From: Paramacrobiotus richtersi
Taxonomy: Eukaryota; Tardigrada; Eutardigrada; Parachela; Macrobiotidae
DNA length: 24,375 nt
Direction: 5' to 3'
Assembly: GCA_034698045.1 (NCBI GenBank)
Contig: JAQGAU010000747.1
Coordinates: 1 to 24,375 of the forward strand
Notes under the pieces: model-generated
Database searches by the model: none
What the model was told of the DNA's origin: nothing
The model's input: only the letters and a program-made list of their open reading frames with translations
Position numbers and translations under genes: made by a program
In this document: positions 1 through 9,409 of the stretch, in pieces
Numbering within the stretch: position 1 is the stretch's first letter
Layout: each line of letters begins with the position of its first letter

Positions 1-126
1 TTTTGCGATCTCTCCGCCGACGATCCTCCGACACACAGGAAATGCATACTGTGGCTAGGATGTCGCCAGCCGCTGAACTATCCAGCGAGCGAGTATAGCC
101 GATCTAGAATACCGATGTTGATTTAA
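1..126. other. Possible partial exon at the left edge, strand undecided
   Basis: The first 110 bases are clearly richer in G+C than the surrounding sequence, as coding islands are elsewhere in this window. Two readings are open. On the minus strand, a good acceptor (CTAG at 107-104) is followed by an open phase-0 frame from 103 to the window edge, 34 codons, including SLDSSAAGDI and ending in a basic run EDRRRRDRK. On the plus strand, frame 1 is open from base 1 to a TAA at 124-126 and includes ADDPPTHRKC. I slightly prefer the minus strand because of its acceptor. No family is recognised. The rest of the gene would lie outside the window. Confidence 0.25.
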
Positions 127-441
127 TTCAGGATGCAAGTAGTATTCAGAAAGGTTTTAGTTTAATTCAGCAATATCCATATATGGCCTATGTGGACCAT
201 GTTTTTTCAGATGCGCATGCGTAAGATATTCGTGGCGAAACTGTTCTGGTTAAGTGAATCTTGGGTGCCAAAATTCTCTTTCTTCATGCTTGATCAAAAC
301 AAAGTTCAGAAGGACAATCTTTGTAAACCGCCGCTGGTAAGGGCTATATATCTTTATCAAAAGAAAATTGTCTACAACTTCAACACAAAATCATTTACCA
401 CAAACGGACGTCCCTAAACTTTCGAAAGTACTGCATTACAG

Positions 442-777
442 ATGTTTTCTGATCTACAAAGGAGCTTTACTGTGTACGGCTTTCTAGCTGTGCTGACAGT
501 TTTACAGAATGCTTCCACTTTTAGTGCAGTAGTCGTAACCTTACACTGGCTACATATTGAAACTTCAAAAAGACTCTTTTACTATCGCAAAAAAACAGGG
601 AGACCGTTGTGGACTTGGTTATACGGTCGAAGGTCACCGCTCGGTACATTATTTGAGATACAACTTATTGTGCCGCAAGTTTTCGAAGCTCTTGCATCCA
701 GTGATCTGTATAAGCCAGTCAAAGGATCTCTTAACATCCTGGGAATGAAAATTTTATTTTTTCGCCCTTCCTTCTAG
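442..777 (+). CDS. Doubtful 111-codon ORF
   Basis: This is an uninterrupted ATG-to-TAG frame of 111 codons, the longest in the first 2 kb. The product would have a hydrophobic stretch (about residues 11-36) and a basic middle, but no recognisable domain. The same DNA on the minus strand carries a competing 51-residue ORF (737-582) that starts just after a good acceptor, ttttcattcccag. That minus ORF reads MLRDPLTGLYRSLDARASK at its start. The two are mutually exclusive in practice and either could be chance. Base composition is only slightly above background. Confidence 0.15.
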   Translation: MFSDLQRSFTVYGFLAVLTVLQNASTFSAVVVTLHWLHIETSKRLFYYRKKTGRPLWTWLYGRRSPLGTLFEIQLIVPQVFEALASSDLYKPVKGSLNILGMKILFFRPSF

Positions 778-1320
778 CGGAAACATGCATGCTAGTCTTG
801 TTTAAGCTCTCTCAAAACCATGGCTCAAATTAAAAGCTGTTAAATCTCCTTTTATATAATTTAAACTCTGGTTTTTCAAATCAAAAGATCAATATTCTTT
901 CGAGCCCTTGGCAAACACAGTTTTTGAGCACACAAAAATGTGTAAGGGGAGAAATAGGAAACCGAATTATCATATTCCATTTATATGTTGAACAGTGATC
1001 AACTATTAGTAAGAGCAGGCCTAGGCTGCAGTGCGCAGGATGCATATCGCAGTCTTCTCACTTTTAATTTGCGTTGCACGGTTAACGTCGGTGCTCTTTA
1101 ACTTCTAGGTCTGGTATAAAACAGCTTGGGTGTGACCGAGAAAAAACAAATTAAAAGTAGTATCACGAACAGTGCAAAGCGCAAAATCTGCGGAAAGGTT
1201 GTTTGAGATAAATCCCAAAACCTCTTTGATCGCAGATCCGCCAAGAAAACCAACTAGTGCGTGTTTTAAAATTCCAGAAAAATGCGAAAATACTGTGATG
1301 TAACGTTAGTACGTACCATC
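778..1320. other. Non-coding stretch, nothing recognised
   Basis: This AT-rich sequence has stops in all six frames at short intervals. I see no tRNA-like B box, no long repeat and no strong splice pair. It may be intergenic or intronic. Confidence 0.5.
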
Positions 1321-1438
1321 CTCACGAGCTGGAATGTGGACGAGGTTGTCCACAAAATTCTAAGACCAAGACCGAATCGGGAGCGCATGTGGCTGCACGT
1401 TTATATCGAGCATTCTTTATGCTAACTGATTGCTGATC

Positions 1439-1570
1439 ATGAGACGCCGCACCCAGCAGGAGCAATTTATACGCGTACGTTTCCGCGATTCTGCATGTAA
1501 CACGAATCTCCAAACGCGCCGGTGTCGTAAGACATTTGGACATGGCGTAGCTTGCAATATTGTAAATTAA
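1439..1570 (+). CDS. Candidate start exon, Arg-rich N-terminus
   Basis: This 43-codon ORF lies in a G+C-rich island (about 1322-1560). It begins MRRRTQQEQFIRVRFRDSA and stops at TAA 1568-1570. A good donor, C|GTAAGA, lies inside at 1529-1534 and would end the exon after about 30 codons in phase 1, which would make it a first exon. No matching downstream exon could be fixed; the open stretch at 2016-2330 is one possibility. The minus strand of the same island has a 103-codon open frame (1633-1322) that looks less protein-like. No family is recognised. Confidence 0.22.
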   Translation: MRRRTQQEQFIRVRFRDSACNTNLQTRRCRKTFGHGVACNIVN

Positions 1571-1619
1571 AACAATAACATCATTATTTGTATGGCCGTG
1601 CAGACTCGGACAAAGTAAT

Positions 1620-2466
1620 ATGTATGTACACAAAGAAGTTGGCCGTTTAAAAGCGTTGGCAGTTTCAGGTTTTGTAAACTACATAAACAACTGCTGTAGA
1701 AGTAGTAAACCGGAAGTCGATATTCGTAGAGTCCTCGGCCTCGGCAGATCTGTATTGCTAAATACAGTTCGCGATGTCAGGTCAAGAATTAGGACACGGC
1801 AAGTCTGATCACTGTTTTCGACATCTTTAGATTTAGTAAAAACACTTCGGACTGATTTTTTGTTGAAAACAATGCACATTCTGCGCATTCTGGTGCTTTA
1901 TTATGAAACCAAGTATGCTTGTAACTTCTAAATCAGAAATGAAACTCGACCTTGCCGACTCTGGGACGTAAAAATATTACATAAATCTAAAAAACATTAC
2001 AAACTGATACAGTAAGTGATAGCATCTACACATACGTCATACATGCGCGACTTCTGCAACAGATCGTACTACGTTGGGATACTTTTATGCAAGTTCCCCG
2101 AAATCCCTGCTGCGGCGAACCTGCTCGGAGCTTGTTGTTTTCGTGAACGAAGTCCGCACAAGATTAACATATTATTGATACTTGCAATTAATACCAAATG
2201 GTATGTAAAAACCTGTAGAGGTTTGATGCAGCATAGCGGCTTTAATTTAATTAAAGTGAGATTCCAGTTTACATGGCATGTAAAGTATGTTCAGATAAAG
2301 CTGCTGGTACCCAATACACACAATTCGTAAACCATATAAAAAAGCTTCCTTTGGATATATGGATGCTTGCCTTGACATATCGAAAAAACAAAATGTTGAC
2401 CTTTCCAGATTCAAATCCAAGGCGGAAAAAAGGAAATTCGTCGGTTAGGACAGCTGAACATCTTGG
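1620..2466. other. Mostly non-coding, one open stretch
   Basis: The stretch 2043-2165 is relatively G+C-rich and open on the plus strand inside a longer frame (2016-2330). It reads MRDFCNRSYYVGILLCKF from 2043. No convincing acceptor or donor brackets it, so it is only a possible exon. A TTTATT at 1893-1898 is AATAAA on the minus strand and could be a distant poly(A) signal for the minus-strand mini-gene at 2467-2660. Nothing else stands out. Confidence 0.3.
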
Positions 2467-2660
2467 TTATTTCCCTTTTCCTCCTTTTCCCTTCTCCTTT
2501 CCTTTTTCTGGCGCGGCTTTGCTTTTGTCGTCTGCCTTGGCCTTCCCCGCCTGGAAGAAAGCGTCATTCAGAATAAAGCTATTTCGACCATAAATTAATT
2601 ATAAATTAATTCTTTCCCACTTACATCGGCTGCAGGTTTGTCACCTCCTTTTTTGGGCAT
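2467..2660 (-). CDS. Two-exon mini-gene, 39-aa Lys/Gly/Ala-rich protein
   Basis: Exon 1 is 2660-2625. It starts at ATG and reads MPKKGGDKPAAD, then meets a strong donor GAT|GTAAGT. The intron is 74 bp (2624-2551) and ends in the pyrimidine-rich acceptor ctttcttccag. Exon 2 is 2550-2467 and reads AGKAKADDKSKAA, then a Lys/Gly tail ending GKGGKGK and TAA. Both junctions are phase 0. An in-frame TAA lies 18 bases upstream of the ATG, so the start is well defined. About a third of the 39 residues are Lys, with Gly and Ala making up most of the rest, and there are no aromatic residues, so the product should be disordered and nucleic-acid- or chromatin-binding in character. It resembles HMGN-like peptides or the basic N-terminal tail of PIN4-type parvulins, but no PPIase domain follows. 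It could be a small genuine gene or a remnant of a longer one. Confidence 0.5.
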
Positions 2661-4275
2661 CGTGCGAATAAACGGAAATTATGTGTGTAGTGCACAAAAT
2701 CTCTGGTGCAGATCTGCAGTAAGCGGAGTTGAATTCCCGATCTAGAAGTTAGAAACACACATAGAGTTTTAATTTTGATGTTTACCAATGAAATCGAACT
2801 GCCGCTCAACTAGCTGTCGTGAGAAGACTGCAAGATTGGAAGATCTGGAATCGTACGAACTGCATGCCCCAAAAAATTTTTGCTTCGTGAATAGAAGTAA
2901 GCTACGTCGTGCTACTGAAAGCTGTATGGGTCATAGCGGCCATTTCTATTTTTAAAAATAGGAAAAGCTCCGACGTAGCACATGCATCCAAGACAAGCGA
3001 CAGAAATAGCTAACGCGTTTAGCGATAGTTTCTACATATTATTAGGACTGATATGCTTTAATGTTTTGTTTTTAATCTAATTATATGACACAAATTAAAT
3101 GTGGCCGAATGCTGAACGTTATATTTGTATGCTGTGATCCATATCTGATGCACAAAAACTTTTGTCCTTGTTAGTAACAAGTTGTTACTAATTATAAGTG
3201 TTGCTTCAGTTTCGCACGATAATTTTGGAATAGATTGTCAGAACTCATGTCGAAATAAGATTAGAAATCCCCCGCTGACTTTGCAAAGAAATATACTGTT
3301 GTGCTTGAGCATTTTTATATTACGCTGTTTTTCCTTGTACGTGTGTCACTGCGGTTATAGTTTTGGAGTGAGCCATTATTATACACTGTCCACAGTGCCT
3401 TACACCAACGCATATAATATATAAATATTGTGTACAATATACCAAAGAAAGAAAGAAAGTCTTAGAAACTTTTGGAAAGTCTTTAGTACAATAAACTCAC
3501 ACATATACCAAAGCGTATATATAAATGCTTATATTAATTACACGTATCGCTGACCATCCAGTAGCATAATCATAATCATCTGTGTTTGCAAAAAAAACAG
3601 TAAATATATATCTGCATGTATCGTCCAGTCATCCAATTATACATCAAAGGATATAGAATCGGGAATGCTTATATGTTCAACAATATTATCGTTTTTCGTA
3701 ATAATTATCGTCAGGACTGCACAGTAAATTAGTAACTTCAACTTGCTCTTGGACTCAAATGTAAAGTGTGGCCCCGCCCGGACCCGCCGCGTGGATTCTC
3801 ATGATTTAAATGTTTTTTTCTGGGTCTATATTCCGACGGTTTTAATTCGGTCTGGTTTTCTAATGATTCTCTTTGTTGAGTGTTTTCTTCTTACATTAGT
3901 CTGTAAACCTTAAACTATATCAGAATGATTGCAGAATCAATTACGAAGCAGAATGATCGTGTGCCGGTATACAGATTCATGATCCTTCTATAAATGGATA
4001 TTTACTGTACTGCGTCGGACTAGGCTGTGCATGTTAAGAAATGAATTAATTTATACGTGTCTACATAATAATTATACAGTATTACAGAAGACAGCTTACA
4101 TTTGGGGCAAAGTATTTTTTTATTTTTGGGAATATCTAAAAACACACCTCTTAGAATTTAAATGGATTTGGGTTTGGGTAATCTGCTTAAGCTTATAACT
4201 CGTTAATGCGGAAACTGCAATTCTATATCCATTCATCCATTACAATAATTTAAGTACTTTAATCTAGCGGTTTTG
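2661..4275. other. Intergenic AT-rich stretch
   Basis: No supported exon is seen. The stretch contains a 16-bp perfect palindrome CTATTTTTAAAAATAG at 2946-2961. This sits between two inverted copies of a GCTACGTCG-like motif near 2900 and 2980, giving a weak outer stem. There is a short AAAG tetranucleotide run at about 3445-3460 and an isolated G+C-rich patch at about 3768-3795. The plus-strand open frame 3182-3424 is AT-rich, with weak codon character, and is probably chance. Confidence 0.4.
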
Positions 4276-4277
4276 TA

Positions 4278-4562
4278 TTGTTAGTTACTGCAGACTGTTC
4301 CCTGAATTTTGGTTACCCGCGCTGTGCAGAGCCGTTGGTGTATCTTACGAAAATCTGCATTCATAATAAAGCACAGGAAGTGCAGCATGAATATTCCTTT
4401 GCAGTGAATAATGGTTCCTTTTCTCTCTCAGCATCGTCCCTAAAAGTCAAATCACGCACACGGAAGATATCGCTGGTCGACACACATATACATATAGGCG
4501 GTCAGGAAGGTTATTTGACTGCATTCAGGAACCTTGGACCGCAAATCTCGACATGCGATTAA
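4278..4562. other. Open island, possible exon on either strand
   Basis: This 285-base island is richer in G+C than its flanks and open on both strands. The plus frame gives 94 codons with no recognisable motif. On the minus strand, a strong acceptor (gatttgacttttag, AG at 4441-4440) leads into 25 codons, 4438-4361. These end SCCTSCALL and a stop, which has the form of a CaaX prenylation box with Leu in the last position. A second minus frame from the same acceptor runs to a GTAAGA donor and reads TMLREKRNHYSLQRN. The real reading cannot be chosen by eye. Confidence 0.2.
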
Positions 4563-6211
4563 ACGTCATATCCTTTAGCCCTAGTTTATACGCGTCATTC
4601 TTCAGCGAAACCGGCTAACATCAAGAAAAACTTGCTATGCATGAGTATTTCCATCAATTTTTTTATATTGAGTACAGCTCCGCAGTACTGAATTTGTCAT
4701 TCCCCGCTAACAGCAAACATTTTTACAAAAATATATTTAGATGTCGTTTCTCGACCAACGGAAACAACAAAATTCCTGATAATATTGTCAAATAAATGTC
4801 GATAAATCGGAGTATTCACTTCATGAATAGATTCCAACATCAATAAACGAAACTATTACAGCACGGAAACGATATACGTTCACTGAAAATATTTATCATG
4901 CATCCACACATGCGTGTCCGATTCTGAAAAGAAAATTCCCAAGTTGGTATCGCCATATGATGGTATTATTGTCCATGGTATACTGAAGTTTTTATTAAAC
5001 TGAAAATCGAAAATGGCGTGAACATATGGGAACGATGAGATATATTGTTCCCATCATTTCCAAGGTGTCATTCACAGACAAATCTTGAGACGCTTGTATA
5101 GCGTTATACCCGCGGTATGTAAGTATGCCTACGGTAGATATAACGAAGTATATTATCTTAACCGTATAATTAGCTTACTTCAAGTCTTATATATATACTG
5201 CATGATCATGACACTCAGCTTCTGATATTTTTTGGCTAAAACTTAATCTGTTCGAAAGAAGTCAAGCGAATCACCACCTTGATCTAATCATCCAGCAATA
5301 CGAATCATTTTTGATCAAAAATCGATAACTCATTTCGAAGGTAGGTTCTTAAGCGTGCTAGAAAGATTAGCAGGCAGCACTGATCACTTTAGCACAAGAA
5401 CAGTTTGAAATAACGTGTTCGGAAGAGTCTGGATTACGATGTCGTAGTCCAGCTGGGATTGGCGCGCTGTAGGATCTGAAGAGTATAAGCATTGTACTAG
5501 GTCGGTATTAAATCTTGCTGTCACCATCTAAATAGGTATGGTATACATGCATGCGTGTGCAATATGTACAGGATACTCGAATGTAATTTGCACATTCATC
5601 ATCAATGGAATTTGCTCGTGTTTCGAGATAGTACAACACGGGATTTCGCCCATGGCTCTGTAGTACTTTTTGAGCCGGTTACATCCGGATTAGGGTATAC
5701 CCTACGAAAACATGGTTCCTTTCGGTCCCAACTGATAAGTTTTATCACAAAAGCAGCACTGTAATCCTTGCAAACCTGTTATACACCGCAAATTGCTGTT
5801 CATCGTACGTATTTCTCGCGTTGTTCTTTGCTTTTCCTCCGACAGTCTGTAGAAATGTGCTGTGACGTCGCTGTTTATTTGCATAAAGGCGGTATTCACG
5901 ATACATGTCTTGTATTCATTTCTTATCAGTGAAGGCAGAAAGCTTTGTTCTTGGGACGTTCATATTTCTGCTCATCAAAGCTACCGTTTGCGTGCTAGTT
6001 TAGAAAAGACGTTGCCGGATGTGCTGGAGCATACTTTTTAGCTGCAATCATCATGTGCCAAAACGACGTGATATGATGACATGATTAGTTCGCACGGGAA
6101 TCGAAGTACTACCGGTCGTGCTGCATAAATTTATCAAGAAACTAGGTAAATAAAAGTAATATATATTCCAGAATTCGTTCCATAGTTCACCTAACCGTTT
6201 TATCTGCCCAG
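4563..6211. other. Upstream region of gene A, largely non-coding
   Basis: Most of this stretch is AT-rich with dense stops. A 24-base imperfect palindrome lies at 5429-5452. A short stem GGGAAC...GTTCCC flanks about 15 bases near 5030-5055. The segment about 5760-5880 is open on the minus strand and reads YRLSEEKQRTTREIR in a helical, charged style. The plus strand of the same segment has a very pyrimidine-rich acceptor (ctttgcttttcctccgacag, ending near 5845), so an untranslated upstream exon of gene A is possible there. Confidence 0.3.
6205..6211 (+). promoter_or_regulatory. Splice acceptor directly before the gene A start codon
   Basis: The sequence ccgttttatctgcccag ends at 6211, two bases before the ATG at 6214. 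An acceptor so close to the start means either a separate 5' UTR exon upstream or a spliced-leader trans-splice site of the kind used in nematodes and some other phyla. No spliced-leader gene is seen in the window. Confidence 0.45.
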
Positions 6212-6213
6212 CG

Positions 6214-9088
6214 ATGGCTACATCCGTCGAAAGGAATGCGTCTTTGCATCGCAAAGTTAGTTTCCGGAGAAGTGATATTGCGGCCAATTTCCCCGATCGA
6301 AGAGACAGCTCTCGCAGTAAGGAAATTGTTTTCAAATTAAAGGCTTAGTAAATGGAAATAACACGTCCAGTGAAGGCAAGATCAAGAATTGTATTGTTTT
6401 TTTGGTGTTATGGTTTATAATAATTTGACATTAGCCGTTACGTCCAAAATTACTTTTGCGAAGAAGTTCTAATGTAAACCTACTTATGTATTCATATGCT
6501 TGCAAGAGGGGTAAAGATATGTGCAGGAAGTACATTATAGCCGCAGGTACGAGAAATTGTATATGTGTAGATATATTCATGCTTATAAGCTAATGTTTTG
6601 GAGCGGTCGTATTAGTACAACTGCGATGTTTCTTTACATCTAATCATAGAACTGGCATTATTTTAAACGAAAAGATTAAATAAAGATACGCTAGCAGCAG
6701 CTCTATGTATCACAAACCGCAAGTTTATACGATCACGTGATCACCGCCGGAACGTATATTTATGCACAGGGGCAAAATCAGGATAATCATGCAACTACTA
6801 CTTTCTGCAAAAGTGTCGCGGTATACCGGCGTTTCTCAAAACGATGAAAATAATTACTCCTTGCTTCCGGTCATGTCTGATAAAACGCTGTTCTGCATTC
6901 CTAATGGTGAGCCTGCTGAGCTTTGTTCATAGACACCACATTTAATTCTTAGCAAGGCCTTGGTTTCCTCAATTACTGTGTACTAATCCACGAGCACAAA
7001 TATATACATTAGCGGCTAATCCAGCTGGAGCAGACTGTTCATCAGCACTCTCGCATTACGTAAATCTTACAAAAACGCAGTTGTTTCCATGTTAAAAGCA
7101 CAATTGTGCTTACAAGTCTGGAAAAAAGGGGTTAAGCCCCAAGAAAATGAACCAAACATCCTTTGTGTCGTGCGTACTTTCAAAGGGATAACGAAGTATA
7201 TAATCAACTCGTATAATGGTTCTTGCGCTAATTACTGCAAGAGTACATAATTATCTCTTCTAGGAACAGAGCTCATACTCAGCGAACTTTGTATGTCATA
7301 TTGTGACATTTTTTTTTGCAAACGATGCAGTTCACATTAGCCGCAGCTGAGTTTACAATCAAGTTCTTCCCAGTCCCTTCCCTTTTGGAGTTTCTAGTGC
7401 AACTGCGTTTGTGATTGTGCAACTGGCAACGTCGACCACAAAAATGCGGAAGTGAAGACCTAAAACTGTTCCAACGTGGGACTTTATGGATAGTTGGCAC
7501 TAACACAATGGGCTTTTGCTTTCAGGAAAGAAAACCCTGCTTGGGAAGCTCTCATCGGCGGTACAGGATTTCGTTGCTGATGAAGAAGAAGGTAGTAGCT
7601 ACAAATTTTGTTATTATGCCACAATATTTTTAATTTTTAACCTTTTGCAGTGAAGCTGCGGCTAGCCACAATATGCGTTCACGAATCAGTAATCGGTACC
7701 ATGGAAAAGATTGCAGATTCTTTTGAGATTTGTACGTACAGTATGATTACAAGTAATAAGGACGTAAATAACACGAGGTAACGTGGTTGCTTGCACATTT
7801 CACCCCGAAGTCAGCAAAAAATACACAGGCTATACCGATAAAATTTACTAAATCAGTTCAGTATCGATGAATTTTTTGTTGTACTGTACTTGCTGTAAGC
7901 GGTCGCGGGTTTCGAATTTTGAAAGTTACTTTAATTTTCTTCTGCATAAGCATGTGAAAGTTCGGTACCGGCATAACTTATCACCATGTCATTTCAACTC
8001 AGAGATACAAGCACTTAAACGTCATTCATTCCAGTTATTCGTAAATTACTCCTTATTGCTTTGGTTTTAACAGGTTTTGTTGGTATGATATGTGTTTATT
8101 ATCGACTCCGAGGCGAAAAACTAATTAATAGTATACTTGAAATTCTGCAATAACAAGCGGCATTAATGTACAGTTCATGCGGCATTAACCAATTTGCAAC
8201 TGCAAAACGGGAAACTGAATGAGACATGGAATATCTATCTGCGGTATCAGATGATGAAACAAATGATCAAAGATGTGTTGAAAATAAATACGGAATCATC
8301 AAAGATTCTTTTTGTACCGCAACAAGAACCGGGTGAACTGCCGCTAGCCTATGCTCAACGTTTGGTAGCTGTAATAAATGCCGACAAGAAAGCTTCGCTC
8401 GATTCATCCCATCTCGATCCCAAAAAGACCAACGAGCTGAAAGCAAAATTTGACGGTATGTTTTTAAAAAGGATAACCGCATGGCACAATAATTACGGAC
8501 CAGTACATAATGACAGCGTGCTGTACCGGGCGTAATAAATAGAGCCAGCGATTAATGCATTTTCTCTTTTTAATGATATCCCTAGGGACTTTCGGTCCAT
8601 TAGATGTTGCACCATGTCCGCGATTGCGGCTGAAAAGACATGCCATTAAAGGGTACCACGAATCTTGATCTTGTTTTTCGCTTGTTCAATCAAGGTCGTA
8701 AAGAGATTATTCCTATATTATCTGCGCATCTGCAGCCGGAAAATAAAGTAACCGCTTCGGTGCATTTACAGGTGTCTCCATTGAAGAAATCAACGAGGAA
8801 AATAACATTCTACACAGTGACCTTTTCAAAATGGCTAAACGCTATTTAAATCTGCGGAGTCTCGTTAATGGTTTGCAGCAGGATTATGCTGCTGCCAAAG
8901 GATATCCATTCTTTCCACGCTATAATATGCTCCGGGCCATGATCAACGATTTGATGCATAGTCCTGCTTTTATTGAGGTAACGCGTACGTATAAGATAAC
9001 GGGGACATCCGGTATACCATTGGATGTTGCCAACTTACCGCGCATGGTACCTGCATTAGGTTCTTTCGCAACGGGGTTGCGTGTGTAG
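6214..9088 (+). CDS. Gene A: four-exon helical/coiled-coil protein, 255 aa
   Basis: Exons are 6214-6316, 7526-7591, 8174-8455 and 8772-9088. All three introns are GT-AG and phase 1, and every junction keeps an open frame (split codons give Arg35, Val57 and Gly151). Residues 1-37 are basic and Ser-rich (HRKVSFRRSD, RRDSSRRKK), with several RxxS-type sites. Residues 38-95 form a charged, probably coiled helix (KLSSAVQDFVADEEE, then YLRYQMMKQMIKDVLK). Residues 155-190 form a second helix (IEEINEENNILHSDLF). Residues 196-213 read PFFPRYNMLRAMINDLMH. The C-terminus is TGLRV, then TAG. The exons are richer in G+C than the introns, and AATAAA signals follow at 9280-9289. A weak donor at 8978 (GAG|GTAACG) could shorten exon 4, but the sequence beyond it stays coding-like to the stop. 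There is no signal peptide or membrane segment. The family is not recognised; structural or centrosome-type proteins share this look, but that is only an impression. Confidence 0.6.
6317..7525 (+). other. Gene A intron 1
   Basis: This 1.2-kb intron runs from a GTAAGG donor to a tttgctttcag acceptor. It contains the possible alternative first exon at 6873-6906. Otherwise it is AT-rich with no other supported content. The minus-strand open frame near 7279-7506 is of poor coding character. Confidence 0.5.
6873..6906 (+). CDS. Possible alternative first exon of gene A
   Basis: ATG at 6873 opens 11 codons, MSDKTLFCIPN, and ends in G|GTGAGC, a good donor in phase 1. That is exactly the phase needed to join gene A exon 2 (split codon GGA, Gly). 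The result would replace the basic 34-residue N-terminus with a short neutral one, giving about 233 residues. No acceptor lies just upstream, so it would need its own promoter. The phase match has a one-in-three chance of being accidental. Confidence 0.3.
7592..8173 (+). other. Gene A intron 2
   Basis: This 582-bp intron runs from a GTAGTA donor to a gtacag acceptor. It holds an AT-rich chance ORF (7867-8070) and no repeats. An alternative tttttaacag-like acceptor near 8072 leads into a frame that closes quickly. Confidence 0.5.
8456..8771 (+). other. Gene A intron 3
   Basis: This 316-bp intron runs from GTATGT to gcatttacag. Nothing else is seen in it. Confidence 0.55.
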
Positions 9089-9177
9089 CTCGGTATTTTA
9101 CACTCCACAGGAAAAAGTCTTCAACTGGCAAAACTTTTAAATTCTAAAACAACCACCTACGCCCAGTTATTGACATA

Positions 9178-9196
9178 TTTCTGTACAGTACAGAAA
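9178..9196 (+). repeat. 19-base palindrome in the gene A 3' UTR
   Basis: TTTCTGTACAGTACAGAAA has 9-base perfect arms around one central base. It lies 90 bases after the gene A stop and 84 bases before its poly(A) signal. In RNA the arms could only close with a few central bases unpaired, so a protein-binding or dimerising site is as likely as a hairpin. Confidence 0.5.
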
Positions 9197-9279
9197 TCTG
9201 TAGAGGGTCACATTTACCGATGGTTAAAGAAGTCATGCTGCATGGTACAATCATTGTCCATGTTAAAAAACATTCTTTC

Positions 9280-9289
9280 AATAAATAAA
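9280..9289 (+). terminator. Poly(A) signal, two overlapping AATAAA
   Basis: AATAAATAAA holds two canonical hexamers (9280-9285 and 9284-9289) about 190 bases after the gene A stop codon. It supports ending gene A at 9088. Confidence 0.45.
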
Positions 9290-9409
9290 AGTTTTTATCA
9301 CAAATCCAAATGAAATCTTGCAACAGGCAACTGCAAAATGCGCATATACCCATGTATCACTAACTGTAAAAGAAATGCATTTTAGATGAAGAAGAAAAAA
9401 CTTTTAATA

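Noticed and set aside
3444-3460. AAAG microsatellite
   Set aside because: It has only about four units, so it is ordinary simple sequence.
5218-5262. Resemblance to the start of U2 snRNA (GCTTCT ... TTTTGGCTAA)
   Set aside because: Only short blocks match. The spacing and the branch-recognition segment are not preserved.
6080-6125. TTCGATTCCC on the minus strand as a tRNA T-loop
   Set aside because: The flanking bases do not form a T stem, and there is no A box or acceptor stem around it.
6051-6335. 94-codon minus-strand ORF with LLRELSLR / LLRKLTLR repeats
   Set aside because: It is antisense to gene A exon 1, which has a better splice setting and joins downstream exons in phase.
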